52,709 nt of DNA from Faeciplasma avium (GTDB lineage: Bacteria > Bacillota > Clostridia > Oscillospirales > Ruminococcaceae): contig DVOL01000005.1 in NCBI GenBank assembly GCA_018713505.1, positions 1 to 52,709 of the forward strand. The letters are read 5' to 3'. Shown here one piece after another: positions 36,566-46,101 of the stretch. Position 1 is the first letter of the stretch. The number at the start of each line of letters is the position of its first letter. A model generated the notes under the pieces. It ran no database searches. It was given only the letters and a program-made list of their open reading frames with translations, and had not been told where the DNA came from. The translations under genes and the position numbers were made by a program.

Positions 36566-39500
36566 TTGGATTTTAATGTTTTTGATTCAATAAAAATCGG
36601 ACTTGCTTCTCCCGAGCAGATAAGAAGCTGGTCGCACGGAGCGGTCGAGAAGCCCGAAACCATCAACTACCGTACCCAGAAGCCGGAGAGGGATGGACTG
36701 TTCTGCGAAAGGATATTCGGTCCTACCAAGGATTGGGAGTGTCACTGCGGAAAGTATAAGAAGATTCGCTTCAAGGGAAAGGTCTGCGAGCGCTGCGGAG
36801 TCGAGGTCACAAGGGCTAAGGTAAGGCGTGAGAGGATGGGTCACATCGAGCTTGCCGCCCCCGTATCCCATATATGGTACTTCAAGGGCACTCCCTCGAG
36901 AATCGGTCAGATGCTCGAAATCTCCCAGAAGAGGCTGGAGGAGGTTTTGTACTTCACCAAGTACATCGTCACCGACCCGGGAGAAACCAGCCTTGAGAAG
37001 AAGCAGATACTCAACGAGAGGGAGTATCAGGACGCCAGGGAGCGCTTTGAGGACAAATTCAAGGCGGGAATGGGCGCAGAGGCAATCAAGGTTTTGCTTC
37101 AGGAGATAGATGTCGAGGCTCTTGCCGCCGAGCTTAAAAACGAGCTGAAGGACCTCCAGCAGGGTCAGAAGAGGATAAAGCTCTTAAAGAGGCTTGAAAT
37201 CGTAGAGGCATTCAGGCTGTCCGGCAATCGTCCCGAGTGGATGATTCTGGATGTAGTGCCGGTAATTCCTCCCGAGCTAAGGCCTATGGTCCCGCTGGAC
37301 GGCGGAAGGTACGCCACCTCCGACCTAAACGACCTCTACAGAAGGGTTATAAACAGAAACAACCGTCTAAAGAGGATGCTGGAGCTTGAGGCTCCCGATA
37401 TAATCGTAAGAAACGAGAAGAGAATGCTCCAGGAGGCTGTCGACGCCCTCATCGACAACGGAAGGCACGGCCGCCCGGTCGTAGGACCTAACAACAGGGC
37501 GTTCAAGTCGCTTTCGGACATGCTAAAGGGCAAGCAGGGAAGATTCCGTCAGAATCTTTTGGGAAAGAGAGTCGACTATTCGGGAAGGTCTGTTATAGTA
37601 GTAGGTCCCGAGCTGAAGATGTATCAGTGCGGTCTGCCCAAGGAGATGGCTTTAGAGCTGTTCAAGCCCTTTGTAATGAAGAGGCTTGTCGATACAAATC
37701 CTCAGATTAACATAAAGTCTGCCAGAAAGATGGTAGAAAGAGGCAAGGACGAGGTCTGGGACGCTCTTGAGAATGTAATTCAGGGACATCCCGTCCTATT
37801 AAACCGTGCTCCGACGCTCCACAGGCTAGGAATCCAGGCGTTTGAGCCGGTCCTGGTAGAGGGAAGGGCGCTCAAGCTCCATCCTCTTGCCTGTACCGCA
37901 TACAACGCCGACTTTGACGGCGACCAGATGTCGGTCCATGTTCCGCTCAGCGTAGAGGCTCAGGCGGAGGCAAGATTTTTGATGCTTGCCGCTAACAACC
38001 TCCTAAAGCCTGCCGACGGCAAGCCTGTAACCGTCCCCACTCAGGACATGGTGCTTGGCTCCTATTATCTGACCCTTGAAAAGGAGGGCGAAAAGGGAGA
38101 GGGCAAGGTCTTTAGGGATGTCAACGAGGCTATGATGGCTTATCAGGCGGGAGTAGTCTCGCTCCAGGCAAAGATAAAGGTAAGAGTCACCCGTGGCACG
38201 GGGGACAGAAACCTCTCCAAGATAATCGACGCCACCGTGGGAAGGCTTATCTTCAACGAGAACATCCCGCAGGACCTGGGCTTTGTCGACAGGACGGACT
38301 CCTCCAAGCAGTTTGACCTTGAGATAGGCTTCCTGGTCAAGAAGAAGCAGTTAGGAAATATAATCGAGAGGTGTATAAGAAAGCACGGCACCACAAAGAC
38401 CAGCGAGGTGCTGGACAGCATCAAGGCGCTGGGCTTTAAGTACTCCACCAAGGCTGCGATAACCGTTGCGGTCTGTGACGCCGAGGTTCCTCCCGAGAAG
38501 AAGGATATCCTTGCCAACGCTGACAGGCTTGTTGATATTGTCGACAGGCAGTACAAGAGGGGACTTATCTCCCGTGCAGAGAAGTCGAACAAGTTTATAG
38601 AAATCTGGAGAAAGGCTACCGACGATGTCACAACCGCTCTTCAGAACAATCTCGACAGGTACAATCCGATATACATGATGTCCGACTCGGGAGCAAGAGG
38701 CTCCATAGCCCAGATAAGACAGCTCGCCGGCATGAGAGGACTTATTGCTAACACCTCGGGCGCCACGATAGAGATGCCTATAAGGGCAAACTACCGTGAG
38801 GGTCTTAACATCCTTGAGTATTTCATATCCTCAAGAGGCGCAAGAAAGGGTCTTACCGACACCGCTCTTAGAACGGCGGACTCTGGATATCTGACAAGGC
38901 GACTTGTAGATGTCTCGCAGGATGTCATAATCACTGAGGAGGACTGTGGCACCCACGAGGGCATCGAGGTCTTTGAGATTAAAAACGGCAACGAGATGAT
39001 AGAGCCGTTTGCCGAGAGACTCATAGGAAGATTCCTTGTCGAGGATTTAAAGGACCCCGCAACCGGCGAGGTCGTCATGTCGCACGACAGGCTTATGACC
39101 GCTCAGGACTCCGAAAAGGTCATCGCCTTCCTAGAGAGCCATGGCAGGGACAGAATTGCTATTCGCTCCGTCTTAGGCTGCAAGTCAAAGAGGGGAGTCT
39201 GTGCAAAGTGCTACGGCATGGACCTTGCACATTCCACCGTCGTCTCGGTAGGCGAGGCTGTCGGAATCATCGCAGCCCAGTCTATAGGCGAGCCGGGTAC
39301 TCAGCTCACGATGAGAACCTTCCACACGGGAGGAGTCGCCTCGGCTGAGGATATCACTCATGGTCTGCCCAGAGTCGAGGAGCTGTTCGAGTCAAGAAAG
39401 CCCAAGGGCGCAGCCATACTTGCAAGAATCGGCGGCGTTGTCTCGATAGAGGAGATAAAGAAGTCAAGAGTCATAGTCATAACCAACACCGAGACGGGCG

Positions 39501-40147
39501 AGGTCGAGCAGTACGCCATTCCGTGGGACTACAGGATAAAGGTCAAGGAGGGCGACGAGGTCAAGGCAGGAGACGAGCTGACAGCCGGCTCCAAGAACCC
39601 AGCCGATGTCCTTGCAATACTCGGCCCCGAGGCGGTAAGAAACTATATCATCACCGAGGTCCAGAAGGTCTACAGGCTCCAGGGTGTTGATGTAAACGAC
39701 AAGCATATCGAGGTAATAACCCGCCAGATGCTCCGCAAGGTTAAGATTGAGGACTCCGGCTCCAGCTACCTGCTGCCCGGAACCCTTGTGGATAAGCATG
39801 AGATAGAGGAGATAAACGCCCAGATACAGCAGGAGATTGACTCCGGCGATGAGTCTGCAAGGCTCATTACCACCAGCCCGGTCATCCAGGGTATCACAAA
39901 GGCGTCCTCAAGCTCTGAGAGCTTCCTGTCCGCCGCCTCCTTCCAGGAGACTACAAGGGCGCTCACGGACGCTGCCATAAAGGGCAAGACAGACCATCTC
40001 CAGGGTCTAAAGGAGAATGTAATTATCGGTAAGCTGCTCCCTGCCGGAACAGGTATGGCTGTCTACAACAACGCCCAGGCGGTTAAGAACGAGAGCTACA
40101 TCGAGCACGCCGCAGCCGCTCACGAGGCGGCGCAGGACAACGCCTGA
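36566..40147 (+). CDS. rpoC: DNA-directed RNA polymerase subunit beta prime
   Basis: 1193 residues, catalytic beta-prime subunit. Seen: N-terminal zinc site (Cys59, 61, 74, 77), RQNLLGKRVDYSGRSVIVVGPEL, the magnesium-binding NADFDGDQM (about 446-454), the bridge-helix region VISRAEKSNK to GARGSIAQIRQLAG, and a second zinc cluster CKSKRGVCAKCYG. Length is normal for Firmicutes. TTG start with AGGGG seven bases upstream. No rpsL or rpsG follows; a terminator closes the operon. Confidence 0.97.
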   Translation: MDFNVFDSIKIGLASPEQIRSWSHGAVEKPETINYRTQKPERDGLFCERIFGPTKDWECHCGKYKKIRFKGKVCERCGVEVTRAKVRRERMGHIELAAPVSHIWYFKGTPSRIGQMLEISQKRLEEVLYFTKYIVTDPGETSLEKKQILNEREYQDARERFEDKFKAGMGAEAIKVLLQEIDVEALAAELKNELKDLQQGQKRIKLLKRLEIVEAFRLSGNRPEWMILDVVPVIPPELRPMVPLDGGRYATSDLNDLYRRVINRNNRLKRMLELEAPDIIVRNEKRMLQEAVDALIDNGRHGRPVVGPNNRAFKSLSDMLKGKQGRFRQNLLGKRVDYSGRSVIVVGPELKMYQCGLPKEMALELFKPFVMKRLVDTNPQINIKSARKMVERGKDEVWDALENVIQGHPVLLNRAPTLHRLGIQAFEPVLVEGRALKLHPLACTAYNADFDGDQMSVHVPLSVEAQAEARFLMLAANNLLKPADGKPVTVPTQDMVLGSYYLTLEKEGEKGEGKVFRDVNEAMMAYQAGVVSLQAKIKVRVTRGTGDRNLSKIIDATVGRLIFNENIPQDLGFVDRTDSSKQFDLEIGFLVKKKQLGNIIERCIRKHGTTKTSEVLDSIKALGFKYSTKAAITVAVCDAEVPPEKKDILANADRLVDIVDRQYKRGLISRAEKSNKFIEIWRKATDDVTTALQNNLDRYNPIYMMSDSGARGSIAQIRQLAGMRGLIANTSGATIEMPIRANYREGLNILEYFISSRGARKGLTDTALRTADSGYLTRRLVDVSQDVIITEEDCGTHEGIEVFEIKNGNEMIEPFAERLIGRFLVEDLKDPATGEVVMSHDRLMTAQDSEKVIAFLESHGRDRIAIRSVLGCKSKRGVCAKCYGMDLAHSTVVSVGEAVGIIAAQSIGEPGTQLTMRTFHTGGVASAEDITHGLPRVEELFESRKPKGAAILARIGGVVSIEEIKKSRVIVITNTETGEVEQYAIPWDYRIKVKEGDEVKAGDELTAGSKNPADVLAILGPEAVRNYIITEVQKVYRLQGVDVNDKHIEVITRQMLRKVKIEDSGSSYLLPGTLVDKHEIEEINAQIQQEIDSGDESARLITTSPVIQGITKASSSSESFLSAASFQETTRALTDAAIKGKTDHLQGLKENVIIGKLLPAGTGMAVYNNAQAVKNESYIEHAAAAHEAAQDNA

Positions 40148-40182
40148 GGCTGTCCCCGCAAACTAATAGGCATATAAAGCTT

Positions 40183-40217
40183 CACCCTCCGTCAATGCTG
40201 GCGGAGGGTGATTTTTT
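40183..40217. terminator. Terminator after rpoC
   Basis: CACCCTCCG / CGGAGGGTG (9 bp, 10-nt loop) followed by ATTTTTTA on the plus strand; the minus side has only AAGCTTTAT. It separates rpoC and the convergent hydrogenase gene. Confidence 0.85.
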
Positions 40218-40241
40218 AGGCTGGCTTTTTGCTTTAGAGCT

Positions 40242-41687
40242 TTATTTACTGCTAAACGGCGTCTGAAGCACCGAGACGGCGTCCTGAATGGTCTTTTCCA
40301 TAGCCTCACGGCCGTACTTGTCGACCTCGGCCTTGTTCTTCTCACCGTGGGTGAGACAGCCGGCGCCGCCTATGCAGCCGCCTACGCAGGCCATGCCCTC
40401 GATGAAGTTGGCGTCAAGAACATTCTTCTGCTTCTTTAGGAGTGCGATTCTGCACTGCTCGATGCCGTCGCAGGAGATTCCCTTGAGGGTAAAGTCGCCG
40501 TCAAGACCCTGCTCCTTTAGACCCTCGGCAACTGCGTCTGACAGTCCGCCGCAGCGAGCGAATATTCTTCCGAAGTAGCTTGCGTTGTCAAGAACGCCCT
40601 CCTCTAGGGTAGTGATGTCGATGTCCCTGGAGTCAAACAGAGCCTGAAGCTCCTCGAAGGTCAGCACCGAGTCGACATATGGCTTGACCTCCTCACGCTG
40701 GATTTCCATCTTCTTTGCGGTGCAGGGACCTATGAAGATTATCTTTGCGTTCTTGGTGGTCTGCTTGATGTATCTGGCAATTGTAGCCATCGGGGAGAGG
40801 TTGTGCGAGATGTACTGCTTTAGCTCGGGGAAGCTCTTTTCAATGTAGCTTACAAAGCCGGGGCAGCAGGAGCTTGTCAAGAAGCCCTTTTCGTAAAGCT
40901 CCTTTGATTCTGCCTGAGCCACCATGTCTGCTCCCAGAGCAGCCTCGACCACGGTATGGAAGCCGAGCTTTTTAAGACCCGTTACCACCTGACCGAGCTT
41001 GGCATAGGTAAACTGGCTGGAAATCGAGGGAGCTACAACGGCGTAGAGCTTGTAGTTTCTTCCCTGCTGGCTCTTTTTGAGCAGGTCGATTACATTTATC
41101 ATGTAGGACTTGTCCATTATAGCTCCGAACGGGCACTGATATACGCAGGCGCCGCAGGATATGCACTTAGAGTTGTCGATGGTGGCTGCCTTGTGCTCGT
41201 TCATTGATATCGCCTTTATCTTGCAGGCGTTCTGGCAGGGACGGACCCTTGAAACAATTGCGGTGTACGGGCAAACCTTAGAGCAGGCTCCGCACTCACG
41301 GCATTTGGACTTGTCGATATGTGCGACATGGTTTTCGTCGAAGGATATCGCTCCGAATCTGCAAACATCCTCGCACCTGTGGGCAAGACAGCCACGGCAG
41401 GCGTTTGTAACCTCATAGCCGCCGACAGGGCACTCGTCGCAGGCGATGTCTATTACCTCGATGACATTGGGGTTTTCCTTGTCTCCGCCCATCGCTATCT
41501 TGACTCTCTCCTCAAGTATAGCCCTCTCCTTGTACACGCAGCAGCGCATTGTGGGGGTGTTTCCCGGGACTATCATCTTGGGAATGTCAAGAATCTTGTC
41601 GTAGAGGGTGTCATTCCAGGAGAGCCTTGCGACCTCTCTTAGCACCTTGTATTTAAGGTGCTGGACCTTTGTATCGAATTTTCTCAT
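40242..41687 (-). CDS. hydA2: [FeFe]-hydrogenase, group B-like (HydA2 of R. albus type)
   Basis: 481 residues. Several N-terminal Cys clusters (CRECGACSKVCP, CISCGACVYQCP, and CxxC pairs near 83-109) bind [4Fe-4S] centres. H-cluster motifs: TSSCCPGF (Cys275 ligand, Cys274 the proton-path position), GPCTAKKMEIQ (Cys322) and EGMACVGGCIGGAGC (Cys434, 438). It makes or consumes H2 with ferredoxin. The motif spellings fit group B rather than the classic CpI type (GPC for MPC). It is last in the rex-adhE operon. The name follows the matching R. albus 7 operon, where the protein is a ferredoxin-dependent hydrogenase; identity is inferred from layout and motifs. Confidence 0.85.
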   Translation of the reverse strand: MRKFDTKVQHLKYKVLREVARLSWNDTLYDKILDIPKMIVPGNTPTMRCCVYKERAILEERVKIAMGGDKENPNVIEVIDIACDECPVGGYEVTNACRGCLAHRCEDVCRFGAISFDENHVAHIDKSKCRECGACSKVCPYTAIVSRVRPCQNACKIKAISMNEHKAATIDNSKCISCGACVYQCPFGAIMDKSYMINVIDLLKKSQQGRNYKLYAVVAPSISSQFTYAKLGQVVTGLKKLGFHTVVEAALGADMVAQAESKELYEKGFLTSSCCPGFVSYIEKSFPELKQYISHNLSPMATIARYIKQTTKNAKIIFIGPCTAKKMEIQREEVKPYVDSVLTFEELQALFDSRDIDITTLEEGVLDNASYFGRIFARCGGLSDAVAEGLKEQGLDGDFTLKGISCDGIEQCRIALLKKQKNVLDANFIEGMACVGGCIGGAGCLTHGEKNKAEVDKYGREAMEKTIQDAVSVLQTPFSSK

Positions 41688-41718
41688 AGCGTTTCACCTC
41701 ATCCTTGGAATTTATGAA

Positions 41719-42891
41719 TCAGAAGTAGCTTACCTTGACCTTCTTGCCCATCCTCTGGAGGCACTTTGTCAGCTCCTCCACTAGATTCATCTTTATGCTG
41801 AAATTAATCGGCAGGTCGGGGTTCTGGTGAGCGGGATTGATCGCCCGTCCGACATAGAAGTTGATGTCGGTAGCCTCCTCGAACAAAAGCCGGCTTATGA
41901 GCGAGGCGCCGTCTCTTTTGTAGCTCCACTGCTCGTACGCCTCGTTGTTCTCAAGGTAATCCCTGGCGTACTCCAGCACCTTGTTTACTGTTATGACTCC
42001 CTCGGTTACAAGGTCAACGCCCTCAAGCTCTGCTATGGGAGGGACATCGGAGCGCTCAAAGTTGAGAGACGCCTTTAACGGCTTGCCGAGATACTTTGCG
42101 GCTATCGAGGAGGTTGTTCCGCCGCAGATTATGTGCTTTCCCTCCTTGGAGAAGAACAGCGACATCATCCTGTTGCAGTCGTCCCGATTTGAGGGAGGAC
42201 CGAACAGAAGGTTCATAGGCTCCCTCTTTCTGACCCTTACCACGCAGGCTGTGGCGTCGTCTCCCGGCTGGTTGCCGTAGAGCTTGTTGCACTCGTCCAC
42301 AAGCACGGTGGAGAGATTCTTGGCGGTGTAGCCCACCAGCGAAAGAGGCTCCAGGAAGCTGATTATATCCTCTCTTTTCCAGCCGAAGTTAAACGCCGTG
42401 CCTATTCCCGCATGAGGGCAGCCGTCGCTCATGGCGACGATAAAGTCGTTCTCGCAGAGCTTTACCGAGGACCTGAGTATCTTCTTCCCGCCGATGTTAA
42501 GCTCTGTGGTGGGATAGTCGTAGTTCTGACCGTCCCTGAGCATTATCACCTTGGGATTGTCGTACTGGATGATTTCGGCGGTTTCGTTGTTGCAAAGCCG
42601 GATTATCGTAAAGGTGGAGTACGCCACCCCTCTCACCGAGCAAATTGGCAGAGTTGCGGCTATAGTCTCTACGCAGTCCTCCAGCGAAAGACCCTCAGAC
42701 ATCATGGTGGAGATTATCTTCGAGGTCAGGGTGGAGAGAATGCTCGCCTTTACGCCGCTTCCCAGACCGTCGGCAAGCACTATTACGGTGGAGCTGTCGT
42801 CCTGCGAGACTATGTCGACATGGTCGCCGCAGAGCTGCTCGCCGTAGTGATTTATACTTTTATAGCCTATATCGGCGCAGAGGTCATTCAT
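41719..42891 (-). CDS. SpoIIE-type PP2C serine phosphatase
   Basis: 390 residues. The N-terminal two-thirds are a PP2C/SpoIIE domain with metal-ligand motifs GEQLCGDHVDIV, VLADGLGSGVKAS, AMSDGCPHAG and GDDATACVVRVR. The C-terminal 120 residues, unrecognised, may regulate it. It removes phosphate from Ser or Thr of partner proteins. Its ATG overlaps the end of the HydS gene by 8 bases, so the two are translationally coupled. Together with the kinase-like gene upstream in the operon, it probably reads the HydS signal; the target protein is unknown. Confidence 0.85.
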   Translation of the reverse strand: MNDLCADIGYKSINHYGEQLCGDHVDIVSQDDSSTVIVLADGLGSGVKASILSTLTSKIISTMMSEGLSLEDCVETIAATLPICSVRGVAYSTFTIIRLCNNETAEIIQYDNPKVIMLRDGQNYDYPTTELNIGGKKILRSSVKLCENDFIVAMSDGCPHAGIGTAFNFGWKREDIISFLEPLSLVGYTAKNLSTVLVDECNKLYGNQPGDDATACVVRVRKREPMNLLFGPPSNRDDCNRMMSLFFSKEGKHIICGGTTSSIAAKYLGKPLKASLNFERSDVPPIAELEGVDLVTEGVITVNKVLEYARDYLENNEAYEQWSYKRDGASLISRLLFEEATDINFYVGRAINPAHQNPDLPINFSIKMNLVEELTKCLQRMGKKVKVSYF

Positions 42892-44569
42892 TGCTTATGC
42901 TCTCCTTAAGCTTGGCAAGCGCAATCTTAGTTTCGGCGGCAGTCTCGCCTAGAAGCGAGGCTATCTCCTGAACTATACGCATCTGCTTGTCTACCACCTT
43001 GTCCGCAATCTCGACGGTCTGGCGGCTTATGCTCTCCTTCTTTTCACGCTCGGTCTCCTCGTCGGTGACATCACGCATAATGCATATCAAGAGGTGGTAC
43101 TCCGAGTCGTGGATAATGGTCTGCTCGATGTATTTTTTGTACTCGGCGAGATATACTCTCTCGTTTTTGATGTTCCTGCCGGACTTCAAAACCTCCATGA
43201 ACGGCTTGGGGTCGAGGATTCTTATGACCTGGTCCCCAAGGACATCGCTTGCCTGGCGGATGTTCATAATCCTTCTTGCGGTGTTGTTTATCTGCTGGAC
43301 CTCAAGGCTCTCGTTTAGAAGTATGATGCCGTTGGGAGAGTTTGAAACTATGTTGTCTGAGAAGCTCTCCGCCTTGTCCTTCAGGAAGGGCAGGCACATC
43401 GAGATGTCCGCCTTGCCCTGATAGATGGCGATTGCCTTCTCACGGCAGGTATTGTAGCCGCAGGAGCCGCAGTTAAGCTCGTCTGACGGACGGAACTTGC
43501 CCATCTGGCGGAGAATCGACATTATCTCGGACTCCGAGGGAGTGCTGGAGCCGGTGTCTATCGGCATGAAAGCCTTTCTTATCTCGCCGGAGGACATATT
43601 CTCGACCTCGAAATCTAGCCTTCCAGCAAAGGAGGATACTGCTGAGTAGTCCTTGACGGGGGAGCGGTGGTACTTTTCCATTACCGGCCCGCCAACGCAG
43701 CTTCCCACGCAGGAGGACATCTCGATAAAGCAGTTATGTATGCTTCCGTTTTCGATATCCCTCAGGGCGGCCATGCAGTTTTCAACGCCGTCTATGGCGA
43801 GGTAGGTGTACCTTGAGGAGGTCTCCTCCATGGTTTCCTTCATCGTTTTAAGGATTCCCCCGGTGGTGGGGAAGAATCTTGCACGGCTGTGCTCCTCGTG
43901 GTCTATCTCGTTTTCAAGGGCTATACCCTCGGCGTTCAGCCAGCCGGTAAGCTCCTCGAAGGTAAGAACAGCGTCGACTATTCCGGGATACTTTCCAGCC
44001 TCGTCCTTTTTGGCTACGCAGGGACCTATAAACACCGTCTTGGCGTTGGGATACCGCTTTTTTATGTCGGTGCAGTGAGCCTGCATCGGGGAGAGGACAT
44101 CGGCAAGATAGCAAAGAAGGTTCGGAAAATACTTCTGGATAAGAAGATTTACCGAGTGACAGCAGGAGGAGATTATAATATCCCTGCTTTCCTCCTTTAT
44201 AAGCCTCTCATACTCCGACTTTACCATCGAGGCGCCGACGGCGGTCTCCTCGACATCATAAAAGCCCAGCTTTTTAAGAGCCTGCCTCATCTGGCTGATT
44301 CCTGCGCCGTAGTTTGCGACGAAGGAGGGAGCCAGGCTGACAATGACCGGGTCGCCGCCCTGGAGCAGAACCTTTACCTTCTCCGTCTCGTCGACTATCT
44401 CCTTGGCGTTCTGCGGACATACGACAAAGCACTGTCCGCACAGGATGCACTCGTCCTCGATTATATGCGCCTGATTCCCGGAGAATCTAATCGACTTCAC
44501 CGGGCAGTGGCGGATGCACTTATAGCAGTTTTTGCAGTTTGATTTTTTCAGGGTCAGACATTTGCCCAT
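42884..44569 (-). CDS. hydS: Sensory [FeFe]-hydrogenase-like protein with PAS domain
   Basis: 561 residues. Two ferredoxin-type clusters (CKNCYKCIRHCP, CILCGQCFVVCP) are followed by the H-cluster domain: SSCCHS (Cys137 as ligand, His where Pro is usual), GPCVAKKDE (Cys184), and SSCVGSCVGG (Cys287, 291). A further Cys cluster CGSCGYNTC (367-375, plus Cys392) precedes a PAS domain (about 403-500) and a short coiled-coil tail. This order is that of putative H2-sensing group C hydrogenases. It probably reports H2 or redox state through the PAS domain to the adjacent phosphatase. GGAGGAG lies upstream of the ATG; the [2Fe-2S] gene ends 3 bp before it. Confidence 0.88.
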   Translation of the reverse strand: MGKCLTLKKSNCKNCYKCIRHCPVKSIRFSGNQAHIIEDECILCGQCFVVCPQNAKEIVDETEKVKVLLQGGDPVIVSLAPSFVANYGAGISQMRQALKKLGFYDVEETAVGASMVKSEYERLIKEESRDIIISSCCHSVNLLIQKYFPNLLCYLADVLSPMQAHCTDIKKRYPNAKTVFIGPCVAKKDEAGKYPGIVDAVLTFEELTGWLNAEGIALENEIDHEEHSRARFFPTTGGILKTMKETMEETSSRYTYLAIDGVENCMAALRDIENGSIHNCFIEMSSCVGSCVGGPVMEKYHRSPVKDYSAVSSFAGRLDFEVENMSSGEIRKAFMPIDTGSSTPSESEIMSILRQMGKFRPSDELNCGSCGYNTCREKAIAIYQGKADISMCLPFLKDKAESFSDNIVSNSPNGIILLNESLEVQQINNTARRIMNIRQASDVLGDQVIRILDPKPFMEVLKSGRNIKNERVYLAEYKKYIEQTIIHDSEYHLLICIMRDVTDEETEREKKESISRQTVEIADKVVDKQMRIVQEIASLLGETAAETKIALAKLKESISNE

Positions 44570-44572
44570 TTG

Positions 44573-44833
44573 CTACACTCCTCCGGCTTTGATAGGTTTA
44601 AGTATTTTTTCGTTGAAAAATTCCTTGAAGCTCTCCTTGGTCACTCCGCTTATTACCTCGTCGTCTACCGTGACGGTCACGCCGAAGCGGTTGCACATGC
44701 CGGTGCAGAAGCTTCCGGCAAGAGTGACATCGTTTTCAAGGTGGTGCTCCTCGACAGCCTCCTGCAAAAGCCTGACTATCTCCTCGGAGCCTTTGAGATG
44801 GCAGGAGCTGCCAACGCATATCTGTACAATCAC
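44573..44833 (-). CDS. Thioredoxin-like [2Fe-2S] ferredoxin (NuoE-like)
   Basis: 86 residues. CVGSSCHLKGS near the start and FCTGMCNR in the middle supply four Cys in a CX4C...CX3C pattern of thioredoxin-like [2Fe-2S] proteins, the fold of NuoE and HydC. It is a small, soluble electron carrier, possibly serving the hydrogenase or HydS. Starts at GTG with GGAG eight bases upstream. A paralogue lies 102 bp upstream. Confidence 0.85.
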   Translation of the reverse strand: MIVQICVGSSCHLKGSEEIVRLLQEAVEEHHLENDVTLAGSFCTGMCNRFGVTVTVDDEVISGVTKESFKEFFNEKILKPIKAGGV

Positions 44834-44935
44834 TTATATCACTCCATTAATGCTTGGTCGTCTAAAATCGGAGCAAGGCGTGATATGAACTATCCCGCCT
44901 GCGTCAGGTTATTGGCATAAAGCCGAGCCAAGGGG

Positions 44936-45196
44936 CTACTCCCCGTCATCCTCGGGAGGGAGCTTAGCTAATATCTCACGGTTGAAGAAATCCTCTACTG
45001 TCTCCGGGCTGACGGAGAAGAAGCTGTCGTCCACGGTGACGCAGACTCCCTTCTGGCACTGTCCCATGCAGAAGGTGCCGCCAAGCTCCACCCTGTCGCC
45101 AAGACCGTTGTCCTGAATGAGCCTTTGGAGCGAGCCTACGACCTGCCTGGAGCCTTTGATATGGCAGGAGCTGCCTATGCATACTGTAACATTCAT
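44936..45196 (-). CDS. Thioredoxin-like [2Fe-2S] ferredoxin, second copy
   Basis: 86 residues, paralogous to the next gene in the operon: CIGSSCHIKGS and FCMGQCQK hold the cluster Cys. The C-terminus is acidic (PPEDDGE). Two adjacent copies suggest separate partners, such as the catalytic and the sensory hydrogenase. ATG with GAGAGG eight bases upstream. Confidence 0.85.
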   Translation of the reverse strand: MNVTVCIGSSCHIKGSRQVVGSLQRLIQDNGLGDRVELGGTFCMGQCQKGVCVTVDDSFFSVSPETVEDFFNREILAKLPPEDDGE

Positions 45197-45218
45197 ATGT
45201 ATATCCTCTCTTTAAAGC

Positions 45219-45264
45219 GACCGGCGGGAAAGCTCTTTATTTTCAAGGAGCCTGCCTGCCGGTC
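45219..45264 (-). other. Hairpin between the kinase gene and the ferredoxin gene
   Basis: GACCGGC / GCCGGTC arms with a 32-nt loop, and further GC-rich repeats to 45330, within the operon. No T-run follows; perhaps a processing or attenuation site. Confidence 0.4.
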
Positions 45265-45336
45265 GGTCATATCCTGCCTGCGGGGTGCCGGGAGAGAAGG
45301 AGCGCCCAGCCTCCTGACACCCCGGTCAGCGCCGGC

Positions 45337-46086
45337 TTATTCGTAATCTACAACATCTACCCAGGAGAGAAGGAATTCCCTTTCCTCCTTGTTGCCCTTA
45401 ACCGACTGCGAGGCGGCTACAATGGGCATCCACTTCTGGACATACTGCTTTGCAGTGTCGCTCTTGCGGCAGAACATATCAAGATACTTTGCCGCAAGCT
45501 CGGTGTTTCCCGAGAGGCAGAAAAGAAGGTATGTCCTGGCGGCGTCTGCGGAGGCGTTTCCCTGAGTGGCGTGCGCCCAGTCAAGGACATAGAGCCTGCC
45601 GTCCCCGGTGACGATTATGTTGGAGGGGTTAAAGTCGCCGTGGCAGAGCTTTTTGTGCTTGGGCATAGCCTCAAGACGGGTTCTTAGGTCGTATCTTGTG
45701 GTAGCGTCAAGCTCAGCCTCGCCGATTTTGCGGTTCATCTTGTCCCTTAGCTTGTTGAGGTTCTGGCAGGTGTGGGACTGGACCTCTATCTGCAAATCGA
45801 CGAACATCTCGAGGTACTTGTCGATATTGTCGGGGTCCTCCTCCATGATGGAGGCGAGGGTCTTGCCCTCTATGTACTCGGTGACTATCGCCCACTTGCC
45901 GTCTACCTTGCAGACCTCGATAACCTTGGGGATATTAAGACCTGTCTCCTCGACTCTGGCGGTGTTAAGAGCCTCGTTTAGGATGTCGGCCTTGGAGAAG
46001 CTCTCGTCGAATACCTTAATGCAAAGGTCGCCGTCACGGTAGAGCGTCTTAGAATTCCTGACTGCAATAACTCTGTCTAGATTCAT
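45337..46086 (-). CDS. Aminoglycoside-phosphotransferase-fold kinase
   Basis: 249 residues of the APH/choline-kinase/protein-kinase-like fold. The catalytic loop CHGDFNPSNIIV (His149, Asp151) and the metal-binding YVLDWAHAT (Asp169) are intact; a VTEYIEGKTLASIM hinge lies near 70. The corresponding gene in the R. albus operon is called a putative serine/threonine kinase. It probably phosphorylates a protein or small molecule in the redox circuit; drug resistance is less likely in this context. ATG at 46086 has GGAGG eight bases upstream (a GTG at 46089 is possible). It starts 15 bp after adhE ends. Confidence 0.8.
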   Translation of the reverse strand: MNLDRVIAVRNSKTLYRDGDLCIKVFDESFSKADILNEALNTARVEETGLNIPKVIEVCKVDGKWAIVTEYIEGKTLASIMEEDPDNIDKYLEMFVDLQIEVQSHTCQNLNKLRDKMNRKIGEAELDATTRYDLRTRLEAMPKHKKLCHGDFNPSNIIVTGDGRLYVLDWAHATQGNASADAARTYLLFCLSGNTELAAKYLDMFCRKSDTAKQYVQKWMPIVAASQSVKGNKEEREFLLSWVDVVDYE

Positions 46087-46101
46087 CACTTTATCCTCCT
46101 A

